The notes beneath the pieces are model-generated. The model was not told the origin of the DNA and ran no database searches. It saw only the letters and a program-made list of their open reading frames with translations. 57,343 nucleotides of DNA from Massilia eurypsychrophila (GTDB lineage Bacteria; Pseudomonadota; Gammaproteobacteria; Burkholderiales; Burkholderiaceae_D). Position 1 is the stretch's first letter, and each line of letters starts with the position of its first letter. A program made the position numbers and the translations under genes. Shown piece by piece: positions 1 to 8,813 of the stretch. Location: the NCBI RefSeq assembly GCF_002760655.1, contig NZ_PDOC01000027.1, positions 1 to 57,343 of the forward strand, in the 5' to 3' direction.

Positions 1-126
1 GTTCGTGCATCATCTGGAGGAATGGCGTACGGCATTCTGCCTTGACACGAAACCTGTCAACGCCGCCGTCGAGACACGCGAGGTACGCAGTCTGCAGCAA
101 GAAAACGATAAGCTCAAAAAGGATCT
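1..126 (+). pseudogene. Truncated transposase-like fragment (partial at window start)
   Basis: An open frame enters from the left edge and reads FVHHLEEWRTAFC followed by a charged helix, VRSLQQENDKLKKDL. This resembles the helical end of IS3-type OrfA or related transposases, but the match is by eye only. The frame then runs directly into the GGGGTCAGTGCC repeat array from about position 127, so the coding similarity stops there and the gene is probably broken by the repeats. It could equally be the tail of an unrelated coiled-coil protein, and the upstream part is not in the window. Confidence 0.35.
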
Positions 127-483
127 GAGTAGATCCTCCGGGGTCAGTGCCGGCAAGCGGACACGGTCTCAGCCGTTCAGTAAATCCTCCGGGGTCAGTG
201 CCGGCAATCGGACACGGTCTCAGCCGTTCAGTGGTCACTACGGATCGGCTCGTGTCCGATTGCCGGCACTGACCCCGGCGGGTAGTACCCCAGTAAATCC
301 TGCGGGGTCAGTGCATCCTGCGGGGTCAGTGCCGGCAATCGAACACGGTCTCAGCCGTTCAGTGGTCCGCGACGGATCGGCTCGTGTCCGATTGCCGGCA
401 CTGACCCCGGTGGGATTACGTTCAGTGGTCCGCGACGGATCGGCTCGTGTCCGATTGCCGGCACTGACCCCGGTGGGATTAGT
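127..483. repeat. Array of direct and inverted GGGGTCAGTGCCGGC repeats
   Basis: Two 51-bp direct copies (131-181 and 182-232) are followed by inverted copies, a short partial copy near 305-315, another forward copy near 319-347, and two near-identical 63-bp inverted units (358-420 and 421-483). The arms 189-216 and 251-278 are perfect 28-bp reverse complements with a 34-nt loop. The last unit supplies the TAA stop of the esterase gene on the minus strand (479-481). No credible gene lies in the array. Its GGGGTCAG core recurs in other intergenic repeats of this window. Confidence 0.85.
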
Positions 484-1546
484 AGCTGGTGCTGCCCCAC
501 GGGAAGAACCAGGTGAGCGGCTTTTCCACGCGCGCGGCCCACGATGCTTCGTTGTGCTTGCCCCCTTCGGCGGAATCGAACAGCAGGTCGGCCCCGGCCC
601 TGTAGCCTTGCGCGAGCATGGCGTCGCGCATCAGCAGCGTGTCCTCCAGGCCGTCGCCGCTGGTGCCGGCGTCGAGATAGAACTTGACGGGCACCCGCGC
701 CGCAGCTTTTGTGACCAATGTCCGTTCGTTCCACCAGAACGAGCTCGATACCCCGCCCGCCTTCGAGAACACGTCCGGCCGATGCTGGGCGATCAGCACG
801 GATGCGATGCCGCCGAGCGACGAACCCATGATCGCGGTGGCTTCCTTGCCCGGCAACGTGCGCAGCCTCTTGTCAATCATCGGTTTGACGGTGTCGACGA
901 CGAACGCCTCGTACGCATCGAGCTTGCCGCCGCCGTGTTTCGGATCGCAGCACGGCGTGTACTCGGGGATGCGGTCCGGTGTGTTGTCGATGCCGACCAC
1001 GATCACTTCGTCCATCGCGCCAATGGCCACCAGGCGGTTGACCGTTTCGTCGATGGCCCATTCGACGCCATACGCGGCCGTTTTGGCGTCGAACAGGTTC
1101 TGCCCGTCCTGCATGTAGAGCACGCGGTAGCGCTTGGCGAGGTTTTCCTGGTAGCTGGCCGGCAGGAAGATGCGCAGCGAACGACTGTTTTTCAGCTGCG
1201 GCGATTCGACGCCCGCAACGATGGTCACCTTGCCGAAAGGCGGCCCGAAAAACGGGTAGATGTCGACGCTTGAACCGGCCGCGATTCGGTAGGTGCCGCC
1301 GATCGAGACCTTCTCGCCCAGCGCCGGCTTCATCGTGATCTCGCCCAGTTCGTCGGGCCACGAATAGGTCCACACGTGGCCACTGCCAGCTTTCGCCGGC
1401 GCGCCTTTCGACCAGGTCATCGGCCCCTTGTCGCCCAGGATCGCGATGCTGCCCTTGCCGGCGTCGTAATGCACGCGCACGGTGGTGGCGCCGGCGCTCG
1501 TCGCCACCAGCAGGGCCACAAGGGCGGCGGGAAGGTTGTTCTTCAT
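479..1546 (-). CDS. Secreted alpha/beta-hydrolase esterase (esterase D / enterochelin-esterase-like)
   Basis: The protein has 355 residues, with a signal peptide (residues 1-20, cleavage near SAGA) and a beta-rich N-terminal domain (about 22-105). A PF00756-type esterase domain follows. The nucleophile elbow GSSLGG puts the serine at 243, a candidate acid lies around D292-D302, and the catalytic histidine is probably H331. It is the last gene of a minus-strand operon and its ATG overlaps the stop of the preceding glycosidase as ATGA. In a starch locus it may deacylate substituted glucans or act on an unknown ester; the substrate cannot be read from sequence. The stop codon lies inside the adjoining repeat array, so the original C-terminus may have been altered. 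Confidence 0.8.
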   Translation of the reverse strand: MKNNLPAALVALLVATSAGATTVRVHYDAGKGSIAILGDKGPMTWSKGAPAKAGSGHVWTYSWPDELGEITMKPALGEKVSIGGTYRIAAGSSVDIYPFFGPPFGKVTIVAGVESPQLKNSRSLRIFLPASYQENLAKRYRVLYMQDGQNLFDAKTAAYGVEWAIDETVNRLVAIGAMDEVIVVGIDNTPDRIPEYTPCCDPKHGGGKLDAYEAFVVDTVKPMIDKRLRTLPGKEATAIMGSSLGGIASVLIAQHRPDVFSKAGGVSSSFWWNERTLVTKAAARVPVKFYLDAGTSGDGLEDTLLMRDAMLAQGYRAGADLLFDSAEGGKHNEASWAARVEKPLTWFFPWGSTSY

Positions 1547-4338
1547 TTGACCCTCAACAGGCGTATGCCGTAAATATCGAAACGGTTAAAGATGCCATCG
1601 AACCCGCCTGCGGCACTGAAGGTGCTGTTGTTTTGCAGGTAGCTCATATTATAAAAATCGTCGAGTTCGACGCTGTAGGTACCGGCCGCCAGACGCGCCT
1701 TCAGCGGCGTCGAATACACCGCCGGCGCGCGCGAGTGCGGAAGCTGTATCACCTGGCGCGCGACGATCCGGCCAGCCTGGTCTTTCACCGCCATCCATTT
1801 CACGCCGCCGCTGATGCCCAGGCTGATCTGGCTGGCGCCGTTATGATAGCGAACCTGCACCTGGTACTCGCCGTCCGCCGGCACGGCGATTGCATCGACC
1901 GCAAACCGGTCGCCAGGCTTGCCCCAGTCCTTGACCGCCCGCGCGATGTCGATGCCGGGATCGGCGCAGATCGCGGCGCTGTGGTGGCTGCGATTGCCCG
2001 ATGCGCGATCGACCGCTTCAACGGCGTAGCAGGCGGTCGCACTGCGGTCGCGCCAGGCTCCGGCCTTCAGGCCGACAGCGGCGAGCTTGCCGTCGCGGTA
2101 GACGTTATAGACGATACCCGCTCCGTTTTGTCCGGCGTCGATGTGAAAGCGCACGCCGCCGCCATCGCGCGTGAAGTTGGCGATCGCCGGCTCGCCTGGC
2201 GCGAATACCGCGCCCGACGTGGCATACGGATCGGCGTTGACGCGGCGGATGCGCTGCTGCCCCGGCGCCAGCGTGCCGAGCACGATCTCGACGGCGCTGT
2301 TGGCCGGCAGCGCATTCCAGTTGACGTGTCGCGAGACCCGCACGCCATTGACGCTGATACGTTCGACCAGGTAAAAGCCTTCGCCAGGCTGCGCCGGCGG
2401 CAAGTGAATCTTTACCGATATCGTCTTGTCGCGCAGCCGCAGCCCGTTAAGCGAAATCGAGGTCGATTGGCCAAACGTTTCGCGCCGCAACCTGGTCGTG
2501 ATGAAAGGGCTGATATTGACGCCGGTGGCGGTGGCCGAGATGCCGAACACGTTCTCGATCACCATGCCGAGGTAGGCGCCGACGGACCACAGCTGGCGCC
2601 GCGAATTGATGACAGGCCCATTCAGCGCGGGGTTCTTCTCGTCGAGCAGCAGCGGCTGGCCGCTCAGCCACTCCAGGTTCTCCATGTGCGACAGGTTCAG
2701 CGCGGCGCCGCGCATCAGCGACTCGTAGGCCGCGTCGGCGACACTGGCGTTGCCGGTTATGGCCGCGGCCTTCAGGCCGTACGCCGTGACGAAGGGCCAC
2801 ATCGCGCGGTTGTGATAGACCGGCACTCCCTGCTGCTGCGGATGAATCACGGGCGGTCCCATCGGACCGTGCGGGTAGCGCTCCAGGATGCTGCGCGCGC
2901 GCTCGAACCCGGCGACCCCGGTGACGATCGCCAGCGACTGGCCCAGCCAGTCGAACTTGTGCATCGGCGCACCGTCGAAATGCGGCGCCGTCAGGCTGCT
3001 GTACATGCCTTCGTCCGCCAGCCAGAAACGCTGGTTGATGGCACGCTGCAGGTCGACCGCCCACGTACCGTACTTCTTCGCCAGCGCCCGTTGGCCCTGC
3101 TGGCCGGCGAGCGACGCGGCCAGCGTCAGCGCCTTGTAGTGCGCGACGTTGGTCGACAACGCTTTCGAGCTGGCCAGCGATGCGATGTCTCCGGTAATCC
3201 ACGAGGCGTAGCTCTGCTCGCGCCAGTCGAGGAAGGATTGCTCGCCCGTGTAGAGCCGGTCGGTCGGGTCGAACGCGGCCAGCCGGTCGTTTTCGATGGT
3301 GTTGACCAGGGCGCGCAGCGCGCGCTCGGCAAACACCTTGCGCTCGTCGCTCGGCAAGGTCTTGAGCACTTCCTCGGCGCCGAAGGCCCAGCTGACCCGG
3401 TCGGTGCTGACCGGCCAGCTGCCGCCGCTGCCGGTGTCCTGGATGATTTGCAGGCCGTCGGCGCTGCCCGCCACCTGGGCCGGATTGATGGCGCCTTCGC
3501 GGTAGCCGGACAGCTTGAAGTTCAGCGAATTCATCACGCGCAGCGGGTCGAGCATGGCCAAGCCAAGGTCGGCCGCATACGCCAGGTCGCGCGTCCAGAC
3601 GTAGTGCCACTTCTCTCCGGTGGCGAAGCAGTCGCAGGCTATCGCGGCGCCGCCATTGTAGTTGCCATCCCTGATGTCGCTGACCGAGTTCTGCTTCATC
3701 TCGGTCGCCGCCAGCGCGAACAGCGCATCGAAGGCGAGGTTGCCGCTGCGGACAGTGGGCAGGCCGGCACTTTCCTGGTACGTGACGAATTGCGGTCCCG
3801 GATCGCGCAGTTGCATCGTGCTCGATTGCGCATAGTCGCGCAGCGGGGCATCGGCGTCTTTTGCCGAGAAGCGCGCGGTCTCCTGCTTGCCGTCGAAAGC
3901 AGGGTAGGCGACCGCCACCGATTGCCGATGGTCCTGATGCGGATCGATTGTGGCAACCGGCGCCGAGGCGACGCGTGCAACCCGCAGCACCGGTTTCGCT
4001 TTCGACATGTCGATGCTGAAGCGGTAAGTCCCGGTCTGCCTGACGAACAGGTAGTTCTCTGGCCCGGACTGGGCGCCAAGGATGTAGTCGGTATCGGTCG
4101 CTACCGTCACGCTGGCCGCCGGGTCGATGACCCACTCGACCGACCAGTCCTTGTGGCCGACCTTGAAAACGTGGTTGCCCGGGCTGATGACAATCTGCGT
4201 TTCCAGCACGCCGTTGCCCTGGTCGACGAGCAGATTGTCGATGCCCCAGCCGTTGAAGGCGCCGCGGACGTACAGGTCCTTCGCAGGCGAGGCGCCAGTT
4301 AGCAGCAACACGCAGATCAGAAAGGCGGATCGCTTCAT
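1543..4338 (-). CDS. Secreted six-hairpin glycosidase with N-terminal carbohydrate-binding domain
   Basis: The protein has 931 residues and begins with a signal peptide (MKRSAFLICVLLLTGASP). A small beta-sandwich with YVRGAFNGWG (about residues 20-125) resembles CBM48/E-set starch-binding modules. The central part (about 200-620) has the HYVWTRDLAYAADL and DWREQSY patterns of (alpha/alpha)6 glycosidases such as GH15/GH63-like enzymes, and beta-sandwich modules follow. The likely role is release of glucose or trimming of alpha-glucans outside the cytoplasm, but the GH family is uncertain. Both ends overlap neighbours by four bases (ATGA), which indicates translational coupling in the operon 8481 to 479. 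Confidence 0.75.
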   Translation of the reverse strand: MKRSAFLICVLLLTGASPAKDLYVRGAFNGWGIDNLLVDQGNGVLETQIVISPGNHVFKVGHKDWSVEWVIDPAASVTVATDTDYILGAQSGPENYLFVRQTGTYRFSIDMSKAKPVLRVARVASAPVATIDPHQDHRQSVAVAYPAFDGKQETARFSAKDADAPLRDYAQSSTMQLRDPGPQFVTYQESAGLPTVRSGNLAFDALFALAATEMKQNSVSDIRDGNYNGGAAIACDCFATGEKWHYVWTRDLAYAADLGLAMLDPLRVMNSLNFKLSGYREGAINPAQVAGSADGLQIIQDTGSGGSWPVSTDRVSWAFGAEEVLKTLPSDERKVFAERALRALVNTIENDRLAAFDPTDRLYTGEQSFLDWREQSYASWITGDIASLASSKALSTNVAHYKALTLAASLAGQQGQRALAKKYGTWAVDLQRAINQRFWLADEGMYSSLTAPHFDGAPMHKFDWLGQSLAIVTGVAGFERARSILERYPHGPMGPPVIHPQQQGVPVYHNRAMWPFVTAYGLKAAAITGNASVADAAYESLMRGAALNLSHMENLEWLSGQPLLLDEKNPALNGPVINSRRQLWSVGAYLGMVIENVFGISATATGVNISPFITTRLRRETFGQSTSISLNGLRLRDKTISVKIHLPPAQPGEGFYLVERISVNGVRVSRHVNWNALPANSAVEIVLGTLAPGQQRIRRVNADPYATSGAVFAPGEPAIANFTRDGGGVRFHIDAGQNGAGIVYNVYRDGKLAAVGLKAGAWRDRSATACYAVEAVDRASGNRSHHSAAICADPGIDIARAVKDWGKPGDRFAVDAIAVPADGEYQVQVRYHNGASQISLGISGGVKWMAVKDQAGRIVARQVIQLPHSRAPAVYSTPLKARLAAGTYSVELDDFYNMSYLQNNSTFSAAGGFDGIFNRFDIYGIRLLRVK

Positions 4339-6080
4339 CGGTACTCACCCCGCTCGACGATCCCTTTGAGGGCATCCTTCGACCTCAGCATAAGAAAGCG
4401 GGCGGGATCGTACCGGGCCGGCTGGCGAAATCCCAGCTTGCCAATGACGCCTGCGTGCGAAGCCTGCACCGGCCGCACCGCCAGCGCGCGGCCATTCAGG
4501 CTGGCCCCGCGTGCGCCGACCAGCAACGTGGCGCGTCGGCCCGCAGCGAGCGTGAAGCGCACTTGCGAGCGGCTCTTGTCGCCATTGAGGAAGCTGAAGC
4601 GCACCGTCCGCGCCGCTGCGCCGTCGAGGCGGAAATGCCAGCGTCCCGGCGTGTAGTCGACCTGTACCGATTCGCCGCGGCCAAATGGCAGCACCGCGTA
4701 GAACGATGTCCATGCGGCGGGAATCGCTGGCGTAAACGCCAGCGTATCGGCCGGCAGGTCCGGCTTAAAGCCGACATAGTCCTGGTAACCGTTGCGCGCA
4801 TATTCGGCCACGCTCCACGATTGCGCCCAGGTCCCCGATGGTGTCGGCTTTCCGGCGGCGTCGGGCAGCGCGTTTAGCAGTTCGCTCATCGTGCCGAGCG
4901 TACCGAGGCCAAGGATCTGGCGCCCGAGATTTTGCGTCAGCGGCCACGCCAGGTCCTGGTAGCCAAATTTGGATAACGCGGTGACGGTGAACCCGGCGTT
5001 CCAGCCCCAGATCGTGCCCTGGTGATAAGCGGCGTCCTTGTGGTGAAAGCCCGGGTTCTCGTGGAGCGGGTGGAAATAGCGGTCGTCCTGGCTCAGCGAT
5101 GCGATGCCGTAAGGGTAGAGCAGCTGCGACGCCGCGTTGCGCGTGACCCGTGCCTGCACCGCCGGCGGCACGAAGTCGCCGAACGGGATCGACACCAGCA
5201 TCAGCTGGTTCGGCCGCACGCGCATGTCGCGGCTGCCGTCTTCGCGCAGGCGGTCGGCCATGACGGCGCCATCCCAGAACGTCGACAGGAAGCTGCGCTG
5301 CACCTGTGCCGCCAGTGCGCTCCATTCGCGCGCCTTGGCCTGGTCGCCCGCCTGCCGCGCCAGGTACGCGCCGGTTTGCAGCGCGGTGTACCACAGCGCC
5401 TGGATTTCGACCGCGCGAGGGCCGCGCGCGGACCACGGCTGCTTGTTGTCGATGCGCGCATCCATCCAGGTATCGGCGCTGTCGTGCGACAGCAGGCCCT
5501 GGCGGTCGGTGTAGTTGGCGATGGCGCCTTCGAAGTAGGGCAGGGCCAGCTTGTACATCTGGGCGGTGAACTCCCTGTCGCCGGTATAGCGGATGTACTC
5601 GAGCGCCTCGCGCAGCATCCATGGCGTGCCGTCGACGGTGTTGTAGATGGTTTTCTCGGTGGCCGACACGCGGTTCGGGATGCGGCCGTATTCCTTGTCG
5701 CGCGCGTCGAGGTTCTGGTAGCGGGCGAAATTCGACAGCACCGCTTTGGCCTGTTCGAACTGGCCGGAGACGAGCAGGGTGCCGGCCAGCGCGATGAACG
5801 TGTCGCGCCCCCAGTTGTCGCGAAACCACGGCAGGCCGGCCCAGATGCCGGTGCCGAATTCCTCGACCACGAACATGGCGGCCGACGCCTTGGCCCAGTT
5901 CAGCGCCTTGTTGTACTCGGCGTCGCTGGTAGCGAGGTAGCTGCGGGTGAGCGCGGCATGGCGGGATATTCTTTCGGCGCGGATCGGATCGGCGGTGGCC
6001 AGTTGGCGGGCCCGCTGCGCTGCTTCCCCGGCGCTGGCGCCGAACGCGGCGACCACCGTCAGCGATGTGGCGGGATGCAC
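4335..6080 (-). CDS. C-terminal part of an interrupted amylo-alpha-1,6-glucosidase (glycogen-debranching type, GH133-like)
   Basis: The 581-residue frame carries the (alpha/alpha)6 debranching domain (PF06202 type), including WFRDNWGRDTF, DTWMDAR, PNQLML and YHQGTIWGWNAG. Members normally have an N-terminal beta domain. Here that domain lies in the same reading frame immediately upstream (6099-6620), separated by one TAG at 6099-6101 and six sense codons. The GTG start at 6080 has no convincing ribosome-binding site and is probably only the first start-like codon after the stop. The ancestral product would be one protein of about 761 residues, so this half may be translated poorly or not at all. 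The gene overlaps its downstream neighbour by ATGA. Confidence 0.75.
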   Translation of the reverse strand: MHPATSLTVVAAFGASAGEAAQRARQLATADPIRAERISRHAALTRSYLATSDAEYNKALNWAKASAAMFVVEEFGTGIWAGLPWFRDNWGRDTFIALAGTLLVSGQFEQAKAVLSNFARYQNLDARDKEYGRIPNRVSATEKTIYNTVDGTPWMLREALEYIRYTGDREFTAQMYKLALPYFEGAIANYTDRQGLLSHDSADTWMDARIDNKQPWSARGPRAVEIQALWYTALQTGAYLARQAGDQAKAREWSALAAQVQRSFLSTFWDGAVMADRLREDGSRDMRVRPNQLMLVSIPFGDFVPPAVQARVTRNAASQLLYPYGIASLSQDDRYFHPLHENPGFHHKDAAYHQGTIWGWNAGFTVTALSKFGYQDLAWPLTQNLGRQILGLGTLGTMSELLNALPDAAGKPTPSGTWAQSWSVAEYARNGYQDYVGFKPDLPADTLAFTPAIPAAWTSFYAVLPFGRGESVQVDYTPGRWHFRLDGAAARTVRFSFLNGDKSRSQVRFTLAAGRRATLLVGARGASLNGRALAVRPVQASHAGVIGKLGFRQPARYDPARFLMLRSKDALKGIVERGEYR

Positions 6081-6098
6081 GGTGCGCAGCGTCAGCGC

Positions 6099-6620
6099 CT
6101 AGTCAAGCACGATGGGCTGGTCGGCGGCGAACGCGGCAAACTGGCCGGCGCCTTCGACGATGACGACGTCGCCTTCCTGGCGCACGCTGCGCGTGTCCTT
6201 TAGCAGCGGGGCGATCGCCAGTATCGCCGCGCGCGGGCTGGCGACCGACATGGCCAGCGCGTGCCGCTTCGACAGCAGCGCCATCTCCTCGACCGCGCCG
6301 TTTGGATAGCGCACCCGGTGCCCGTAAGGCAGCACCTGCTCGGCCGAGCGCGAGCGCTCGTTGGCATTGCCATCGACAAAGCTCGCATAGTCGATGAACA
6401 GCGTGCCTTGCCGCGTTACGTAGCCTTCGCCTTTGCCCAGGCTTTGGGTGCGCCCTGCGAAGTAGCCGGCAAGGTTGTCGCCGCTGACAAATTGCGCTTG
6501 CTGGCCCGGCGCTACCGTGATTGCCATGGCGTCGAAATAGGCCTCCACGCCTGGCACCGCACCGGCCGCCGCCAGGGGCATCGCCAGTGCGGCAGCCAGC
6601 GCCATCATCGTTCGCCGCAT
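6099..6620 (-). CDS. N-terminal fragment of the interrupted debranching enzyme (signal peptide plus beta domain)
   Basis: The 173-residue frame has a signal peptide (MRRTMMALAAALAMPLAAAGA) and a beta-rich domain typical of the N-terminus of bacterial glycogen-debranching enzymes. It ends QPIVLD and then TAG. Reading on in the same frame gives ALTLRTVHPATSL and leads straight into the catalytic half at 6080, so one base change separates two halves of one gene. Its start lies one base after the stop of the upstream cyclomaltodextrinase (TGA C ATG). By itself this fragment lacks any catalytic residues. It may be a recent pseudogene or a sequencing error. Confidence 0.7.
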   Translation of the reverse strand: MRRTMMALAAALAMPLAAAGAVPGVEAYFDAMAITVAPGQQAQFVSGDNLAGYFAGRTQSLGKGEGYVTRQGTLFIDYASFVDGNANERSRSAEQVLPYGHRVRYPNGAVEEMALLSKRHALAMSVASPRAAILAIAPLLKDTRSVRQEGDVVIVEGAGQFAAFAADQPIVLD

Positions 6621-6621
6621 G

Positions 6622-8481
6622 TCAGATCTCCACGATGACGACCGAGCGCGCCGGCAGCGCCAGCGCGTCCTTCAGGTCGACCGTCCTGCCGGTCAGCGCA
6701 TCGACGCCGCTTTGCGCGCCTTTCAGCATCTCCTGGAAGCGTGCGGTCGGCAGGCTCACCGCCTTGGCGTTCTTGTTGAATGCAACCATGACGCGCTTGT
6801 CGCCGGTGTAGCGGAAGTAGACCCAGGTGTCGTTCTCGGGGCCGAACTGCATCGTCTTCCCATGATGGATGACGGCGCTGGTCTTGCGCCAGTTGACCAG
6901 CTTCCTGACAAACGCCTGCGCGTCCTGCTGCCTGCCGGTCAGGCCGGCGCCGCTGAAGGCGCTGACCTTGTCGCCGGCCCAGCCGCCGGGAAAATCGCGC
7001 CGGTAGCTGGCGTCGTCACGGCCCTTGGCGGTGCTGGTCATCAGGATCTCGGTGCCGTAATAGAACTGCGGGATGCGCGGCGTCGTCATCGTGAACGCCA
7101 GCGCCATCTTGTACAGGTCGACGTCTTCGCCCACGGCGCTGAACAGGCGCGCGACGTCGTGGTTGCCTTCGAACAGAACCAGCCGCGATGGATCGGGATA
7201 CAGGTAGTCGAGCGACAGCGTTTCATATGCTTCGTTAAAGCCGGCTTCCTGGTCGGTCAGCGCCGTGCGCATCGCGTACATCATCGGGAAGTCCATCAGG
7301 CTTGGCAGCGAATTGGTATAGCCGCTGGCGTTGACTTTGCCACGCTGCCAGTGCGACACCACCGCCGGCGACTTGTGCCACTCTTCGCCCACCAGGTTCA
7401 GGTTCGGATATTCGGCCATGATGCGGCGCGTGTATTCGGTGAGGAAGGCGCCGTCCGAATAGCCATGGGTATCGATGCGCAGCCCCGAAAGGCGGGCGTA
7501 CTCGATCCACCAGATGTTGTTCTGTATAAGGTAAGTAGCCACCAGTGGATTGGTCTGGTTCATGTCCGGCATGTGCGGGCCGAACCAGCCGGTGGTGAAG
7601 TTCTGCCGGTCGGCCTGCGATCCGTACTGGTCCTGCACCGACACGCGGTGGTGCGCCGTCGGCGCGAATTTGCCGCCATGGTTGGTCCAGTCGGGCGTCG
7701 GCATGTCCTGCATCCACCAGTGTCCCAGGCCGATGTGCGACAGCACCACGTCCTGGATGATGCCGATGCCTTTCCGGCGCGCCTCGTCCGACAGGCGGCG
7801 CAAGTCGTCGTTGCTGCCGTAGCGCGCGTCTATCTTGTAGTGGTCGGTCGCGGCGTAGCCGTGATACGAATGCTCGGGCATGTCGTTTTCGACCAGCGGC
7901 GTTGGCCACAGCTGGGTGAAGCCCATTGCCGCGATGTAGTCGAGGTGGTCGATGATGCCGCGGATGTCGCCGCCGTGACGGCCGCCGCCCAGCTTGCGGT
8001 CGGCCTTTTCAAGCAGCGCCGGCACGCTGTCGTTGGTCGTCCTGCCATTGGCAAAACGATCCGGCATGATCTGGTAGATGGCGTCGGTGGTATTGAAGCC
8101 CGCGCGCTGCGCCGAACCGGGCTCGCGCGCCAGCAGCTCGTAACGGTACTTGATGGCGCCGGCGCCGCTGCCGAACACCAGGTCGAAGGCGCCTGGCGCC
8201 ACCTTGTCGGCGAAGGCCAGGTCGATGAACAGGTAATTGCGGTTCGCGACCCGCGTGACGCCGGCGATGCGCACGCCGGGATAGTCGAGCGCAGGCGCGA
8301 GGTCGGCGATGCCGGCGCCATGGACCATCAGCTGCAGCGTTTTGTGTTGCATGCCGGCCCACCAGAACGGCGGCTCCAGATGCGCGATGCGCGTTGGCGG
8401 CGATGCGGCCGCGGCCGGCACCATCAGTATGCCGGCGAGGGCGATGCAAGCGATCAGGCAACTGCCAGGTGGTCGGGTCAT
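6622..8481 (-). CDS. Cyclomaltodextrinase / neopullulanase (GH13), exported
   Basis: The 619-residue enzyme hydrolyses cyclomaltodextrins, pullulan or linear maltodextrins. A signal peptide (about 1-26) is followed by a cyclomaltodextrinase N-terminal domain (about 30-120), the GH13 barrel and a C-terminal beta domain. The conserved regions are visible: DVVLSH (244-249), GLRIDTHG with nucleophile D337, LVGEEW with acid/base E366, and FEGNHD with H441/D442. It leads the minus-strand operon and has a strong GGGGA ribosome-binding site at 8486-8490. It faces the TonB receptor gene across a shared control region with several TGTA-N7-TACA boxes. The protein resembles SusA-type enzymes. Confidence 0.9.
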   Translation of the reverse strand: MTRPPGSCLIACIALAGILMVPAAAASPPTRIAHLEPPFWWAGMQHKTLQLMVHGAGIADLAPALDYPGVRIAGVTRVANRNYLFIDLAFADKVAPGAFDLVFGSGAGAIKYRYELLAREPGSAQRAGFNTTDAIYQIMPDRFANGRTTNDSVPALLEKADRKLGGGRHGGDIRGIIDHLDYIAAMGFTQLWPTPLVENDMPEHSYHGYAATDHYKIDARYGSNDDLRRLSDEARRKGIGIIQDVVLSHIGLGHWWMQDMPTPDWTNHGGKFAPTAHHRVSVQDQYGSQADRQNFTTGWFGPHMPDMNQTNPLVATYLIQNNIWWIEYARLSGLRIDTHGYSDGAFLTEYTRRIMAEYPNLNLVGEEWHKSPAVVSHWQRGKVNASGYTNSLPSLMDFPMMYAMRTALTDQEAGFNEAYETLSLDYLYPDPSRLVLFEGNHDVARLFSAVGEDVDLYKMALAFTMTTPRIPQFYYGTEILMTSTAKGRDDASYRRDFPGGWAGDKVSAFSGAGLTGRQQDAQAFVRKLVNWRKTSAVIHHGKTMQFGPENDTWVYFRYTGDKRVMVAFNKNAKAVSLPTARFQEMLKGAQSGVDALTGRTVDLKDALALPARSVVIVEI

Positions 8482-8509
8482 GCAGTCCCCATATTCTAAG
8501 AATGAAATC

Positions 8510-8524
8510 AGTAGTTTAGCTACA
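8510..8524. promoter_or_regulatory. Candidate HexR-type operator box
   Basis: AGTAGTTTAGCTACA is close to a 15-bp palindrome and lies about 30 bp upstream of the cyclomaltodextrinase start. It fits the TGTA-N7-TACA pattern found elsewhere in this locus with one change in the outer left base. Confidence 0.5.
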
Positions 8525-8631
8525 CAGACTACATGAGGCTGTCACGCGAATCTTGACCAGCTGCTGTGTACTCTTGAGCAAAAGAATACTATGGAAACCC
8601 AGCCGCATCAATCGATGCTGATGCGTCGATA

Positions 8632-8646
8632 GCTAGTTTTAGTACA
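8632..8646. promoter_or_regulatory. Candidate operator box, variant form
   Basis: GCTAGTTTTAGTACA shares 14 identical bases (CTAGTTTTAGTACA) with the element at 8826-8839, which sits on the TonB receptor promoter. It has the TACA right half and a degenerate left half of the TGTA-N7-TACA pattern. The duplicated 14-mer within 200 bp suggests a bound regulator. Confidence 0.4.
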
Positions 8647-8694
8647 CGCTCCTTGGACGAGTTAGGGCGACAGAACCGGCGCCATTTGGCGAAA

Positions 8695-8742
8695 TGTAGT
8701 GCAACTACACATCTGAAGCATGCATGTTGTAGCATAAATACA
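8695..8742. promoter_or_regulatory. Two adjacent TGTA-N7-TACA operator boxes
   Basis: TGTAGTGCAACTACA (8695-8709) is a 15-bp dyad whose two six-base half-sites (TGTAGT/ACTACA) are perfectly complementary. TGTAGCATAAATACA (8728-8742) has the same ends and lies inside the longer inverted repeat GTTGTA-N7-TACAAC. The centres are 33 bp apart, about three helical turns, which would put bound dimers on the same face of the DNA. Confidence 0.5.
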
Positions 8743-8813
8743 ACGCGAAAATCCGTCCCTCTCCTATAAGTAGATAAAAAACATCAGCCGGATGTAGCCG
8801 AGTTGAACTCACG

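Noticed and set aside
5-1273. A 422-codon plus-strand open frame from the window start
   Set aside because: After about 40 residues it only translates the repeat array and then runs antisense through the esterase gene; it is a high-GC artefact.
1633-4302. An 889-codon plus-strand open frame
   Set aside because: It is antisense to the six-hairpin glycosidase, has Arg/Val/Asp-rich shadow composition, no domain and no ribosome-binding site.
6099-6101. The TAG as programmed readthrough or an amber-encoded amino acid
   Set aside because: The downstream context (GCG CTG) is not a known readthrough signal and no suppressor system is seen; mutation or error is simpler.
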